This document shows positions 32,399 through 41,427 of a stretch of 64,000 nt of DNA, one piece after another. Each line of letters begins with the position of its first letter. The stretch's first letter is position 1. Origin of the DNA: Limnohabitans sp. Rim28 (lineage in GTDB: Bacteria > Pseudomonadota > Gammaproteobacteria > Burkholderiales > Burkholderiaceae_C); the NCBI RefSeq assembly GCF_000293865.2, contig NZ_ALKN02000002.1:62001-126000 (forward strand), read 5' to 3'. The translations under genes and the position numbers were made by a program. The notes under the pieces were generated by a model. It was not told the origin of the DNA and ran no database searches. It worked only from the letters and a program-made list of their open reading frames with translations.

Positions 32399-33685
32399 TC
32401 AGTGTGCTCTTCTGAATACGCTACCGCCAGCAAAACTGGCTTGTGGGCCCAGTTGTTCTTCTATGCGCAGCGCATGGTTCCACTTGATCATGCGTTCACT
32501 TCTGGCAAACGATCCGACTTTGAGTTGACCGACATTCCAACCAATGGCCAGGTCGACAATGGTGGTGTCTTCGGTTTCACCTGAGCGGGCCGATACGATG
32601 GCTGAGTAGCCCATTTCTTTGGCCACATTCCAAGCTTGCAAAGTTTCGCTCAGGGTGCCCTGTTGGTTGGGTTTTAGGAGAACTGTATTGGCAGCGCCTA
32701 AATGGGCGGCCTCTCGAACGAGGTTTGAATTGGAGACCAAAAAGTCATCCCCCACAATTTGCAGGCGATGGCCAATGGCTTGGGTAAAGCGAGCGAACCC
32801 CTCAGGATCGTCTTCTGCCAATGGGTCTTCTATGGAGACGATGGGATACTTATCAATCCATCCCAGCAGCATTTCAATCATGCCATCGGAGTCCAGTGCC
32901 CGAGATTCAAGTCCAAGTCGGTATTGGCCGTGTTGCCCAAATTCGGAAGCTGCAATGTCCAAAGCCATGGCGACTTGATCTCCAGGAATAAAGCCTGCGC
33001 GTTCGATGGCATGTACCAGCATTTCCAGAGCTTGCTCGTTGCTTGAAAAGTCAGGCCACCAACCCCCTTCGTCGGCAACACCGAACAGTGAGCCACGTTG
33101 CGCCATCAGCAAGCCCGCATGGCGGTAGACTTCAGCCGTCCACTCCAAAGCCTGAGCGAAACTGCTTGCGCCAGGACATACCACCATGAAGTCCTGAACA
33201 TCCACACGCCTGCCGGCATGTGCACCACCGCCAAAAATTTGAATTTGGGGCATGGGCAAGCGGCCAATTCCGCCATGACCAAGGTATCGGTACAAAGGCA
33301 TGTCAGAGGCGGCAGCCATCGCATGCGCTGCCGCCATTGAAACGGCCAATGTGGCATTTGCGCCTAATCTTGACTTGTTGATTGTTCCATCCAGGTCAAT
33401 GAGCGCCTGGTCAAGAACCAATTGGTTGTCCGCCTTGGTTCCCACGAGTGCTTTAGAAATTTCACCGTTGACATGCCCGACCGCCTGCATCACATCCAAC
33501 CCACCAAACCGATCACCCCCATCCCTTAATTCCAGTGCTTCACGCGTGCCTTTGGATGCGCCCGCTGGCGCAATGGCTCTGCCGAGTGAGCCATCGTTGA
33601 GAATGACCTCAGCTTCTACGGTGGGTCGACCACGACTGTCCCAGACGCGCCTTGCACGGATGGATTGAATGGCAAACGGTGTCAT
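32399..33685 (-). CDS. Enolase paralogue with an active-site substitution
   Basis: A 428-residue enolase-family protein of the length of true enolase. GASKGTREALELRDGGDRFG, GGAHAGRRVDVQDFM, VADEGGWWPDF, ALDIAASEF, IEDPLAEDDPEGF and LVGDD-like IVGDDF follow the family order, and the metal ligands Asp, Glu and Asp are present. The lysine of LLKPNQ is kept, but the SHRSGETED motif reads SARSGETED: the His that contacts substrate (His373 in yeast) is Ala366. So it may act on another 2-phospho-acid or acid sugar. It overlaps the kinase stop (ATGA), in an operon with an APH-type kinase and a ketopantoate-reductase-like gene. A housekeeping enolase should exist elsewhere. Confidence 0.8.
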   Translation of the reverse strand: MTPFAIQSIRARRVWDSRGRPTVEAEVILNDGSLGRAIAPAGASKGTREALELRDGGDRFGGLDVMQAVGHVNGEISKALVGTKADNQLVLDQALIDLDGTINKSRLGANATLAVSMAAAHAMAAASDMPLYRYLGHGGIGRLPMPQIQIFGGGAHAGRRVDVQDFMVVCPGASSFAQALEWTAEVYRHAGLLMAQRGSLFGVADEGGWWPDFSSNEQALEMLVHAIERAGFIPGDQVAMALDIAASEFGQHGQYRLGLESRALDSDGMIEMLLGWIDKYPIVSIEDPLAEDDPEGFARFTQAIGHRLQIVGDDFLVSNSNLVREAAHLGAANTVLLKPNQQGTLSETLQAWNVAKEMGYSAIVSARSGETEDTTIVDLAIGWNVGQLKVGSFARSERMIKWNHALRIEEQLGPQASFAGGSVFRRAH

Positions 33686-34689
33686 GTCTTAAGTTCCTTG
33701 GCCCATGCTTGGGCAATCTCTTGCAAATGGCTTGTTGGTTTGATAAGGAAGGCGCTTGCGACGCGTCTGACCTGTTCGCGCTGATGCTCTTGCGTCACAT
33801 ATTCGACAGGCGACTTGCCATCCACTCTGGCCAGAAAAAGCCCAGGAAGCAGCCGTGCCGCTCTTGCTTCAAGATCGCTGGGCAGTTCCCAATCGACCGA
33901 TGTCAAATAGCTGGTGGTCAGAACTTCAAAGCCATGTAAAAAATCTGACGATGAAGCAGGCGTCCACAGACACTTGAGCAACAAATGGTTGAGGCAAAAC
34001 GCCAAGTCAAATGCAGGGTCACTCCAAGTGGCGCACTCTGCATCCAACAACAAGGGCCCTTGTGGCCCCAACAGGATATTTTTGGGGCTGACATCACCAT
34101 GCACCAGTGTTTTTGCATTGTTTTGCGTTTGCAATACCAACGCTTCCAATGCGTGTGCCAGTTGGGGATGGCGCTCAGCTGTGGCGAGCAAATAAGGTGC
34201 CAGTCTGATTTCAAAAAAGATTTTGTCCGTTGGAAACTCACTGGCCAAGTGGCTATTTTTTGCGGCATGGCTGTGAATCTTAGAAAGGACTTGTCCCATG
34301 GCATGAGCAGTCTGCGGATCAGCATGGCCAGCACGCAATTCTTGTTTCCAGACGCGGTAGAGATCTGGGTCAAGGTATTGCATCACCAACACCCCCAATT
34401 CAGGGTGTTGGCCCCATAATTCTGGCGCGCTAACTGCAGAAACTTGGTGGGCAATTTGCAACCATCTGGCTTCATAAAGGTTGCGTTCTACAGGCGCATA
34501 CCAATCTGCATTCACCCTCAATTTGGACAAAGCCCGTTTGGCGCAAACAGGGCCCTTTTCGGTGTCAATGCGCCAAATATCAGATGACACACCACCCGTT
34601 AGAGGTGCACCCCAAAGGGAAGATGCGTTTGAAAGACCCAGTTCGTTCAAAGCCCGAACGAACTCTATGGGGACTTCTGATTTAGACAT
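33682..34689 (-). CDS. APH-family small-molecule kinase
   Basis: A 335-residue kinase of the aminoglycoside-phosphotransferase/choline-kinase fold. The catalytic loop is LVHGDVSPKNILLG near residues 195-208, with the Asp and Asn of HGDxxxxN, and the metal-binding LLLDAECATWSDPAFDL follows. The N-terminal lobe has VCAKRAL with the ATP-binding Lys. It starts at the ATG at 34689 (the frame extends to 34710), overlapping the reductase gene by 8 bp, and its stop overlaps the enolase start. The operon context suggests phosphorylation of a metabolite that the enolase paralogue then dehydrates; it is not evidence for drug resistance. Confidence 0.8.
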   Translation of the reverse strand: MSKSEVPIEFVRALNELGLSNASSLWGAPLTGGVSSDIWRIDTEKGPVCAKRALSKLRVNADWYAPVERNLYEARWLQIAHQVSAVSAPELWGQHPELGVLVMQYLDPDLYRVWKQELRAGHADPQTAHAMGQVLSKIHSHAAKNSHLASEFPTDKIFFEIRLAPYLLATAERHPQLAHALEALVLQTQNNAKTLVHGDVSPKNILLGPQGPLLLDAECATWSDPAFDLAFCLNHLLLKCLWTPASSSDFLHGFEVLTTSYLTSVDWELPSDLEARAARLLPGLFLARVDGKSPVEYVTQEHQREQVRRVASAFLIKPTSHLQEIAQAWAKELKT

Positions 34690-35632
34690 GATCGGTATAC
34701 GTTGATTCAACCAGCTTGACCAATGAGAATAAGGCTTGGTTCACGGGGGTGGCAACGCCAAGCGCTTGCCCACGTCTCACAATGAAGCCATTCAAATGGT
34801 CAATTTCACTGGGTTTAGAGCGCGCCATATCTTGTGCGGTCGATGATTTCTGACTTCCCATCGTGACAGCTATTTTTGCGACGGCCTCCAGAGCGACGGT
34901 CTCTGATAAATGGATGCCGTCGGCCAGCGCCACTGCGATGACTTCCCTCACCGCAGCTGTCTGGGTGATGCGAACAGCCTCTAAGGCCGCAAGTTTTTCG
35001 TATTGAATTTGCGCCAAGCCTGAAATCGCGTTGAACGCACAGTTGATCAGCAACTTAGACCACAACTCAGCCATCACGTTTTGCGAAATCTGAACCGGAA
35101 CCTGGGCTGAAGCAAAGAGCTCAACGATCGCTTGAAGCGTTTTTTGCGGATCCTGCAGTCGTGAATCCTGCATCGTTCCCATCACAAGATCGCCGCGGCC
35201 ATGGTGTTTCACACAAGCTGGGGCGGGAATTTCTGTCGCCACATAGACGACACAGGGGATCACCGCATGGGGTACCTGTTGTGCAATCAGGGCTGAATTC
35301 TCCACCCCGTTCTGCAAACTCATGATCAAAGCATGCGGTGCAAGGTGGGGCACCATTTGACGTGCGACCGAAGCGCTGTCTGTCGATTTGACACAGAACA
35401 AAACCAAGTCTGCGCTTTGCAAGCTCGATAACTCAGTGCTTGCATCAAGGTGGACGATCTCTGAGGAAGATGATGTGGCCAAATCCAATGTCAGACCGTC
35501 GCGCTGGGTCGCCTCGACATGTGCGGGACGTCCGATGAGCGTCACCTTGTGCCCAGCGCGGGCAAGCATGGCACCGTAAAAGCTACCGACGGCGCCTGCA
35601 CCAACAACGGCAATGTGCTTAAAAGTGGGCAT
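34682..35632 (-). CDS. 2-dehydropantoate 2-reductase family protein
   Basis: A 316-residue NAD(P)H-dependent reductase of the PanE family. The N-terminal nucleotide-binding motif is VVGAGAVGSFYGAMLARAGH, followed by TLIGR, and the catalytic Lys is in ELWSKLLINCAFNAISGL near residue 172. PanE reduces ketopantoate, but many paralogues act on other 2-oxoacids. Here it is the first gene of an operon with the APH-type kinase and enolase paralogue, so a catabolic 2-oxoacid or hydroxyacid step is as likely as pantothenate synthesis. I use the ATG at 35632; a TTG two codons upstream is possible. Confidence 0.8.
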   Translation of the reverse strand: MPTFKHIAVVGAGAVGSFYGAMLARAGHKVTLIGRPAHVEATQRDGLTLDLATSSSSEIVHLDASTELSSLQSADLVLFCVKSTDSASVARQMVPHLAPHALIMSLQNGVENSALIAQQVPHAVIPCVVYVATEIPAPACVKHHGRGDLVMGTMQDSRLQDPQKTLQAIVELFASAQVPVQISQNVMAELWSKLLINCAFNAISGLAQIQYEKLAALEAVRITQTAAVREVIAVALADGIHLSETVALEAVAKIAVTMGSQKSSTAQDMARSKPSEIDHLNGFIVRRGQALGVATPVNQALFSLVKLVESTYTDHV

Positions 35633-35830
35633 GTTCAAAATGACCCTTGATTTGCTGAGAAATTAATGCTGATTTTCATCATGGAGGTGCGTGCTTTTCA
35701 GTGATCATCTGTGGGTGTTATGGCTTAGGGGGATGCATTCGATTGATTATCTATGCTCTGGCAATCCCCCAAATCAGCACACAAAAACTGCGCTATGAAA
35801 AGTGTCAACAGGTTGTGGGGAATGCCGTGG

Positions 35831-36625
35831 TCACAGGCGACGATGCCGCAAAGCCTGCAAGTTGTGACGCACGAACTTCAGCCGCTGGCGGTCCATCTCG
35901 CCCATCACAACGCCCTCGCCTTCCGGTAAAACCGAGACCACCTCACCCCAAGGGTCGATCAGCATGCTGTGACCGTAAGTTTGGCGACCGCTTGCGTGAG
36001 TGCCGCCTTGTGCTGCCGCCAACACGTAACACTGGTTCTCGATGGCCCGAGCGCTTAACAAAACTTGCCAATGGGCTGAGCCTGTCGGCACGGTAAAGGC
36101 TGAGGGCACCAAGATCAGGTCCACCTCGCCCATGGCACGGTAAAGCTCAGGAAACCGCAAGTCATAGCAAATGGACATCCCAATACGCCCAAAAGGTGTT
36201 TCAGCAGTCACGATCTCTGTTCCCGCCACCATGGTGCGGCCTTCGTCCAAATGACGGGTGCCGTCTTGGTAGCTGAAGAGATGCATCTTGTCGTAACGGG
36301 CCACCACTTCACCTTGAGAATTGAAGAGCAAGGCGGTGTTTGTGACCTTGGCCGCGTCTTGGGTCTTGATGGGGATGGAGCCACCGGCAACCCAAATGCC
36401 GTGTTGCCGAGCTTTGGAAGCCAACATCTCTTGCATGGGGCCTTGTCCAAACTCCTCCGCAATCTGGAATTTGTCGGTTTCATGCCATCCGATTTGCACA
36501 AAGTACTCGGGCAGAGAAACCAGTTGGGCACCATCGGCGACGGCTTGATCCATCAGCCTTGAGGCTGTTGCCAAGTTGGTGGCCAAATCCGGCGCAGACA
36601 CCATTTGGATGGCAGCAATCTTCAT
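35831..36625 (-). CDS. Carbon-nitrogen hydrolase, Nit1/Nit2-like amidase
   Basis: A 264-residue nitrilase-superfamily protein with the catalytic Glu in VSLPEYF (about 41), Lys in RYDKMHLF (about 112) and Cys in SICYDLRFPELYR (about 152). The length and the motif around the Cys match the Nit branch, whose bacterial and eukaryotic members hydrolyse deaminated glutathione or omega-amido acids. It stands alone on the minus strand; the 190 bp after it contain an imperfect hairpin (GGGGGA and TCCCCC near 35738-35773) that may end transcription of neighbours. ATG at 36625. Confidence 0.85.
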   Translation of the reverse strand: MKIAAIQMVSAPDLATNLATASRLMDQAVADGAQLVSLPEYFVQIGWHETDKFQIAEEFGQGPMQEMLASKARQHGIWVAGGSIPIKTQDAAKVTNTALLFNSQGEVVARYDKMHLFSYQDGTRHLDEGRTMVAGTEIVTAETPFGRIGMSICYDLRFPELYRAMGEVDLILVPSAFTVPTGSAHWQVLLSARAIENQCYVLAAAQGGTHASGRQTYGHSMLIDPWGEVVSVLPEGEGVVMGEMDRQRLKFVRHNLQALRHRRL

Positions 36626-36665
36626 GGATTTATCGGTTGCGTGAAGACGTGGAATAGAAGCTGTC

Positions 36666-37082
36666 TCAGCGGGTGATCATCACGATCTGATCTGCCGCAA
36701 TGGTGAGCTCGAATTCAACCAGTTCACCATTTTGGAGCTTCGGGAAGCCCAAGCCTGCCACGTTGAACCTTCCTGGCTTGGCAGCCGGAACGGGCCCTTT
36801 GGACTGAACGCCCTCTCCCCGAGCTAAAGCCTTGTTGCCGTCGCAAACCGATAAAAGAGCGGCCTGCGTCAATTCAACCGCTCGGACTTGCGTCAATTCA
36901 GATTTGTTCTTCACTGGCACGATGCGCCCGGCATCATCCAATAGACGCACCGATTGAAACTGCGGTGCCCAGACAGCGTTGTCCATTCGCCCGGCAGTGA
37001 TGCAACTCGAAGCCTGAACACCCATCGCGAGAAGACATACGGCCAAGAAAAGGGATGGCTTGCAGATTGTGAAAGCGGTCAT
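36666..37082 (-). CDS. Hypothetical exported protein, 138 residues
   Basis: A small protein with a signal peptide (MTAFTICKPSLFLAVCLLAM, cleavage after VQA). The mature part has two Cys residues (SSCITAG and LSVCDGN) that could form a disulfide, and a C-terminal beta-rich part. I recognise no family. The start is placed at 37082, giving a normal signal peptide; the frame begins at 37094. It lies 40 bp upstream of the Nit-like gene in the same direction, so the two could be one transcript. Confidence 0.6.
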   Translation of the reverse strand: MTAFTICKPSLFLAVCLLAMGVQASSCITAGRMDNAVWAPQFQSVRLLDDAGRIVPVKNKSELTQVRAVELTQAALLSVCDGNKALARGEGVQSKGPVPAAKPGRFNVAGLGFPKLQNGELVEFELTIAADQIVMITR

Positions 37083-37094
37083 GAGAAGCTCCAA

Positions 37095-37354
37095 TCAAGA
37101 GTGATCATCATAAGACGCAGGTCGGCAACATCGTGTCTAAATCCTGCGAACATTCGCAACATTTCCAAGAATTCAGAGCCCCCCGGAGGTCAACGTTCAA
37201 AAGGCAAAGGAGTGGTGAGCTGGGTTCCGAAGGGCAATCGGGTGAGCGAATGAGAGTGCAAGCACATTCATATCTGCCGTGTTCACCGCAGCAAAAGTGA
37301 AACCTTTTGGGACTTCAAAAACAGGCGATTAGGACACTTTTAGGACACGGCAAT
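37095..37354. other. Non-coding stretch left of the tRNA terminator, with short direct repeats
   Basis: No gene. Near its right end TTAGGACAC is repeated at 37329-37337 and 37340-37348 (period 11 bp), immediately before the 95-bp sequence shared with 11.1-11.2 kb. Such short repeats near an att core can be integrase arm sites; this is inference. Otherwise I see nothing here. Confidence 0.5.
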
Positions 37355-37385
37355 TAAAAAAGCACTTAGAGTTTCCTCTAAGTGC
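37355..37385 (-). terminator. Rho-independent terminator of tRNA-Val
   Basis: Read on the minus strand, GCACTTAGAG pairs with CTCTAAGTGC (37376-37385 and 37362-37371) with a four-base loop, followed by a T run. It lies 20 bp after the tRNA 3' end. An identical hairpin is present in the copy at 11151-11174. Confidence 0.85.
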
Positions 37386-37406
37386 TTGATTTAATTGGGA
37401 ATTTTT

Positions 37407-37481
37407 TGGTGGGCGATGCAAGTTTCGAACTTGCGACCCCTGCAGTGTGAATGCAGTGCTCTACCCCTGAGCTAATCGCCC
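37407..37481 (-). tRNA. tRNA-Val (CAC anticodon)
   Basis: The minus strand folds into a complete cloverleaf: acceptor GGGCGAT with ATCGCCC, D arm GCTC/GAGC, anticodon stem CTGCA/TGCAG around the loop TTCACAC (anticodon CAC, for GTG codons), T arm GCAAG/CTTGC with TTCGAAA, discriminator A and an encoded CCA. A terminator hairpin follows. Its 3' half is duplicated at 11.2 kb, so it is a likely integration target. Confidence 0.95.
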
Positions 37482-37588
37482 CACGCTGTTCAGCGAAGAC
37501 CGCGATTATGACATGAAAACACGCCTGATTTGCCGCAAAAGTTGCGAAAAATGCATGGCGAAAGCATGTCCACGCGCAGGCTTCTGGC

Positions 37589-38299
37589 TCAGACCGGTTG
37601 TGACTGTCGCCAAACGGTTTTGCCACCACTTGACTTGTCAAGTTGCAGCAGGACTTCCTCATGCGCTGCCACCTCTTGTGCGTTGGCCGACAACACGGGC
37701 AAGGCGAACTGACTCAGATCCAAAGGGACCACAACCGTCTTGGCGTCGCTGGGGGCGTCGCCTGCATCGATCAACAAGGCCTCTTGGCCCCGCGTCATGT
37801 TGATGTAAACGTCGGCGAGCTACTCGGCATCGAGCAAAGCGCCGTGCAAGGTGCGACCGGAGTTGTCAACTTCCAGGCGGTCACACAGGGAATCAAGGCT
37901 GTTGCGCTTGCCAGGGAACATTTCCTTGGCCATGGCCAAGGTGTCGATGACGTTGCTGACATAGGCTTTGAGCGGTTTCTTGCCCACGCGCTCCAATTCC
38001 TTGTTCAGAAAACCCACGTCAAAAGCCGCGTTGTGGATGATCAGTTCCGCATCGGCCAGGTAATCCAGAATCTCATCGGTCAATTGCGCGAACTTGGGTT
38101 TGTCACGCAAAAACTCGTTGCTGATGCCATGCACCTTGAGCGCGTCTTCGTGGCTGTCGCGCTCAGGGTTGAAATAAAAATGCAGGTTGTTACCGGTGAG
38201 TTTGCGGGCGAACAACTCCACACAGCCCAGCTCGATGATGCGATCGCCGCCTTCGGCTGACAGGCCTGTGGTTTCGGTGTCCAGAACGATTTGACGCAT
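37589..38299 (-). pseudogene. dnaQ: DNA polymerase III epsilon subunit, interrupted by an in-frame amber codon
   Basis: The proofreading 3'-5' exonuclease. The first 159 codons hold all catalytic motifs: Asp7 and Glu9 in LDTETTG, the NAAFDVGFL motif, and His152 and Asp157 in HGALLDAE. Then comes TAG at 37820-37822, where homologues have Leu (LLDAELLADVYINM). The same frame continues from LADVYINMTRGQEALL for 76 codons to a stop at 37589, so the full gene would give about 236 residues. The truncated product keeps the exonuclease core but loses its last helix and the C-terminal part that binds the alpha subunit. A sequencing error, a real nonsense mutation or suppression by an amber-reading tRNA are all possible. 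It lies 20 bp after fdx on the same strand. Confidence 0.8.
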
Positions 38300-38318
38300 G
38301 GCTTTGTCGCTCCCCGGC

Positions 38319-38657
38319 TCAGTGCAGTTCTTTGGCGTGGTTGACGGTATAGCGCGGAATCTCGATCACCAAATCGCTTTTGGCCACAAAGGCCTGACAG
38401 CTCAGACGCGAGTTGGGCTCCAAGCCCCAAGCGCGGTCGAGCAGGTCTTCCTCGGTTTCCTCCATCTCGCCCAGACTCTTGAAGCCCTCGCGCACCACCA
38501 CATGGCAGGTGGTGCAAGCCGCGCTCATGTCGCAGGCGTGTTCGATGTTGATGTGGTTGTCGAGCAGCGCTTCGCACAGGCTGGTGCCTGCAGGCGCCGT
38601 GATTTCTGCGCCTTGTGGGCAGTATTCCGGGTGGGGCAAGATTTTGATGACGGGCAT
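38319..38657 (-). CDS. fdx: ISC-type [2Fe-2S] ferredoxin
   Basis: A 112-residue adrenodoxin-like ferredoxin used as electron donor in iron-sulfur cluster assembly. The ligand cysteines are in HACDMSAACTTCHVVV (three) and SRLSCQAFV (one). I use the ATG at 38657, which gives MPVIKILPHPEYCP; the frame begins at 38681. It follows hscA by about 30 bp and is the seventh gene of the isc operon, followed by dnaQ. Confidence 0.95.
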   Translation of the reverse strand: MPVIKILPHPEYCPQGAEITAPAGTSLCEALLDNHINIEHACDMSAACTTCHVVVREGFKSLGEMEETEEDLLDRAWGLEPNSRLSCQAFVAKSDLVIEIPRYTVNHAKELH

Positions 38658-38690
38658 AGTTGTCTTACGAATGAGAAGCAAAGTGGGCTT

Positions 38691-40556
38691 TTACAAGGCT
38701 TGGATGTTTTGTCCGGCCAGCGCTTTTTGGATGCTGTGGTTCATGCGCTCGGCAGCAAAGGCTTCGGTGCCTTTGGCCAGTGCTTGGGTGCAATCTTCCA
38801 AGGCTTGGGCGTCTTGCTCGGTTTGTACCGCCGCTTGCAGGGTGGCCATCAACGCATCAATGGCGCTGCGCTCGTCAGCTTGCAGCAATTGACCGTCTGC
38901 CGCCAGGGCGCTGCGCGTGGCCAGCAGCATGCGGTCGGCGTCGACGCGCGCCTCCACCAGCGCACGGGCTTTCATGTCGGCCTGGGCGGTGGTGAAGCTT
39001 TCTTGCAGCATGGTGGCGATCTGGTCGTCGCTCAAACCATACGAGGGCTTGACGTCGATGCGGGCTTCGACACCACTGATTTGTTCCTTGGCACCCACAT
39101 TCAGCAGGCCATCGGCATCCACTGTGAAAGTGACGCGGATGCGAGCTGCGCCTGCGGCCATGGGCGGAATACCGCGCAACTCAAAGCGCGCCAAGCTGCG
39201 GCAGTCCTGCACCAGATCACGCTCGCCCTGCACCACATGCAGCGCCAGCGCGGTTTGCCCATCTTGGTAGGTGGTGAAGTCCTGCGCCATGGCCGTAGGG
39301 ATGGTTTGGTTGCGCGGGATGATGCGTTCGACCAATCCGCCCATGGTCTCGATGCCCAGCGACAGCGGGATCACATCAAGCAGCAGCAACTCGCCCGCCG
39401 CGTTGTTGCCTGCCAGTTGGTTGGCCTGAATGGCCGCGCCCAAAGCGACGACCTCGTCAGGATTGAGGTTGTTGAGCGGTGCCTGGCCAAAAAATTCGGC
39501 CACGGCCTGCTGGATTTGCGGCATGCGGGTGGAGCCCCCCACCATGACCACGCCTTGAACATCGTCCTTGGCCAGCTGCGCATCGCGCAGGGCTTTGCGC
39601 ACGGCGGTGATGCAACGGGCTGTCAGGGCTTGGGTGGCTTGTTCGAAATCAGCGCGGCTGATGGACGCTGACAAACTGCCGGTAGACAAGGCAGCATGCA
39701 GCGTGACCGCATCGGCTGTCGTGAGTGCTTCTTTGGCAGCACGGGCCGCTGCCTTGAGCACGGTCTTGTCTTCGGCAGAGGTCGCCTGCAAGGCGGGCTG
39801 GCGGGCCATGGCGGCATCGGCCAGGGCTTGGTCGTAATCGTCGCCGCCTAAGGCAGAGTCACCCCCCGTGGACAAGACTTCGAACACACCTTGCGTCAGG
39901 CGCAAGATGGAGATGTCAAACGTGCCGCCACCCAAATCGAACACGGCATACACGCCTTCGCTGGCGTTGTCGAGGCCATAGGCAATGGCTGCAGCGGTGG
40001 GTTCGTTGATCAGGCGCAACACGTTCAGGCCGGCCAGCTGGGCCGCATCCTTGGTGGCTTGGCGCTGGGCGTCGTCAAAGTAAGCGGGCACGGTGATGAC
40101 CGCACCATACAAGTCGTCGTTGAAGGTGTCTTCGGCGCGGTAACGCAAGGTGGCCAAGATTTCGGCGCTCACCTCAACCGGGGATTTAGGGCCTTGCACC
40201 GTCTGGATAGACAGCATGCCTTGTTCGCTGGCAGAGAACTCATAAGGCAGTTTGCTGCGGTCGGCGATGTCGTTCAGGCCACGGCCCATGAAGCGCTTGA
40301 CCGAGGCGATGGTATTGACCGGGTCGCTGGCGGCAGACTGCACCGCGTCAAAACCAATCTGGCGGCCCTGCCCTGGCATGAAGCGCACGACCGAAGGCAA
40401 GATCACCCGGCCATCGTCATCGGGCAAGCACTCGGCCACGCCACTGCGCACCGAAGCCACCAGCGAATGCGTGGTGCCCAAATCGATGCCGACGGCAATG
40501 CGGCGCTGGTGGGGATCGGGCGATTGGCCCGGTTCGGAAATCTGCAGTAAGGCCAT
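38691..40556 (-). CDS. hscA: Fe-S assembly chaperone HscA (Hsp70 type)
   Basis: A 621-residue specialised Hsp70 that with HscB helps transfer the cluster from IscU. The ATPase domain starts with [15 protein letters not shown] (about residues 22-36) and has [15 protein letters not shown] and [11 protein letters not shown]. The substrate-binding domain follows from about 390, with a helical lid at the end. Length and start match HscA (E. coli 616). It lies 16 bp after hscB and before fdx. Confidence 0.95.
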   Translation of the reverse strand: MALLQISEPGQSPDPHQRRIAVGIDLGTTHSLVASVRSGVAECLPDDDGRVILPSVVRFMPGQGRQIGFDAVQSAASDPVNTIASVKRFMGRGLNDIADRSKLPYEFSASEQGMLSIQTVQGPKSPVEVSAEILATLRYRAEDTFNDDLYGAVITVPAYFDDAQRQATKDAAQLAGLNVLRLINEPTAAAIAYGLDNASEGVYAVFDLGGGTFDISILRLTQGVFEVLSTGGDSALGGDDYDQALADAAMARQPALQATSAEDKTVLKAAARAAKEALTTADAVTLHAALSTGSLSASISRADFEQATQALTARCITAVRKALRDAQLAKDDVQGVVMVGGSTRMPQIQQAVAEFFGQAPLNNLNPDEVVALGAAIQANQLAGNNAAGELLLLDVIPLSLGIETMGGLVERIIPRNQTIPTAMAQDFTTYQDGQTALALHVVQGERDLVQDCRSLARFELRGIPPMAAGAARIRVTFTVDADGLLNVGAKEQISGVEARIDVKPSYGLSDDQIATMLQESFTTAQADMKARALVEARVDADRMLLATRSALAADGQLLQADERSAIDALMATLQAAVQTEQDAQALEDCTQALAKGTEAFAAERMNHSIQKALAGQNIQAL

Positions 40557-40572
40557 GGTGAAACCAGTGAAT

Positions 40573-41091
40573 TCAGGTCAATCGGTCGAGTTTAGCGTTC
40601 ACCTCTTGGGTGAAGCGTGCGATGAACATCAGCGCCCTCACCAGCCCCACCGCCTGCGCAGGGTCTTTGGCCACATCCAGCAGGCGGGCCAACTCTTGCT
40701 GCACGTGGCGCTGCTCATCGGCCACAGCGTCTGCCAGGGCTTCCAAGCCTTGGGCGCTGTCGGTGTCGTCGAGGCTTTCTCGCCATTCCATCTGCTGCAT
40801 CAAAAAAGCAGCAGGCATGGCGGTGTTGTTTTCTGCTTGCACAGGTGCTCCAAGCAACTCGCACAAATAGGCAGCACGTTTGAGGGGGTCTTTCAGGCGC
40901 TGATAGGCCTCGTTGATGCGCACCGACCACTGCATCGCCACGCGCTGGGCGGCTGCGCCCTCGGCTGCGAAGCGGTCGGGGTGGGCTTCGCGCTGCAAGG
41001 CTTTCCAGCGGGTATCGAGTTGCGCACGGTCCTGCGCGAACTGGACCGGCACATCAAACAACTCAAAATCGTTGGCTTGAAGCGAGATCAC
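40573..41091 (-). CDS. hscB: Co-chaperone HscB (J-protein)
   Basis: A 172-residue J-domain protein: [20 protein letters not shown], then the HPD motif in [12 protein letters not shown] near residues 35-46, then a C-terminal three-helix domain that binds IscU. It stimulates HscA ATPase activity and targets it to IscU. It lies 11 bp after iscA and 16 bp before hscA, in the isc operon. Confidence 0.95.
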   Translation of the reverse strand: MISLQANDFELFDVPVQFAQDRAQLDTRWKALQREAHPDRFAAEGAAAQRVAMQWSVRINEAYQRLKDPLKRAAYLCELLGAPVQAENNTAMPAAFLMQQMEWRESLDDTDSAQGLEALADAVADEQRHVQQELARLLDVAKDPAQAVGLVRALMFIARFTQEVNAKLDRLT

Positions 41092-41102
41092 ACGCGCAAG
41101 AC

Positions 41103-41426
41103 TCAGACGCGGAAGGACTCACCGCAACCGCAGCGGTCACGCTCGTTGGGGTTGTTGAAGCGAAAACCTTCGTTCAGGCCCTCGCGAACAAAGTCAAGCT
41201 CTGTGCCGTCGATGTAAGCCAAGCTTTTCGGGTCCACCAGCACCTTGACGCCGTGGCCTTCAAAGACCACGTCTTCAGGGGCGATTTCGTCCACGTATTC
41301 GAGCTTGTAGGCCAAGCCCGAGCAGCCCGTGGTCTTGACCCCGAGGCGCACACCCACACCCGAGCCGCGTTTGGCCAAGTACCGGGTCACATGCCGAGCT
41401 GCGGCAGCAGACAGTGAGATCGCCAT
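41103..41426 (-). CDS. iscA: A-type Fe-S carrier IscA
   Basis: A 107-residue A-type carrier. The three cluster-binding cysteines are in [12 protein letters not shown] (near 35) and RCGCGESF (near 99 and 101). The N-terminus [17 protein letters not shown] is normal for the family. It lies one base after iscU, so translation is tightly linked. Confidence 0.95.
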   Translation of the reverse strand: MAISLSAAAARHVTRYLAKRGSGVGVRLGVKTTGCSGLAYKLEYVDEIAPEDVVFEGHGVKVLVDPKSLAYIDGTELDFVREGLNEGFRFNNPNERDRCGCGESFRV

Positions 41427-41427
41427 G

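Noticed and set aside
33682-34689. Aminoglycoside resistance gene
   Set aside because: Only the general APH kinase fold is seen; the operon with an enolase paralogue and a PanE-like reductase points to metabolism.
38298-39671. 457-residue plus-strand protein opposite hscA
   Set aside because: Antisense shadow of hscA; long open frames opposite GC-rich genes are expected, and hscA is certain.
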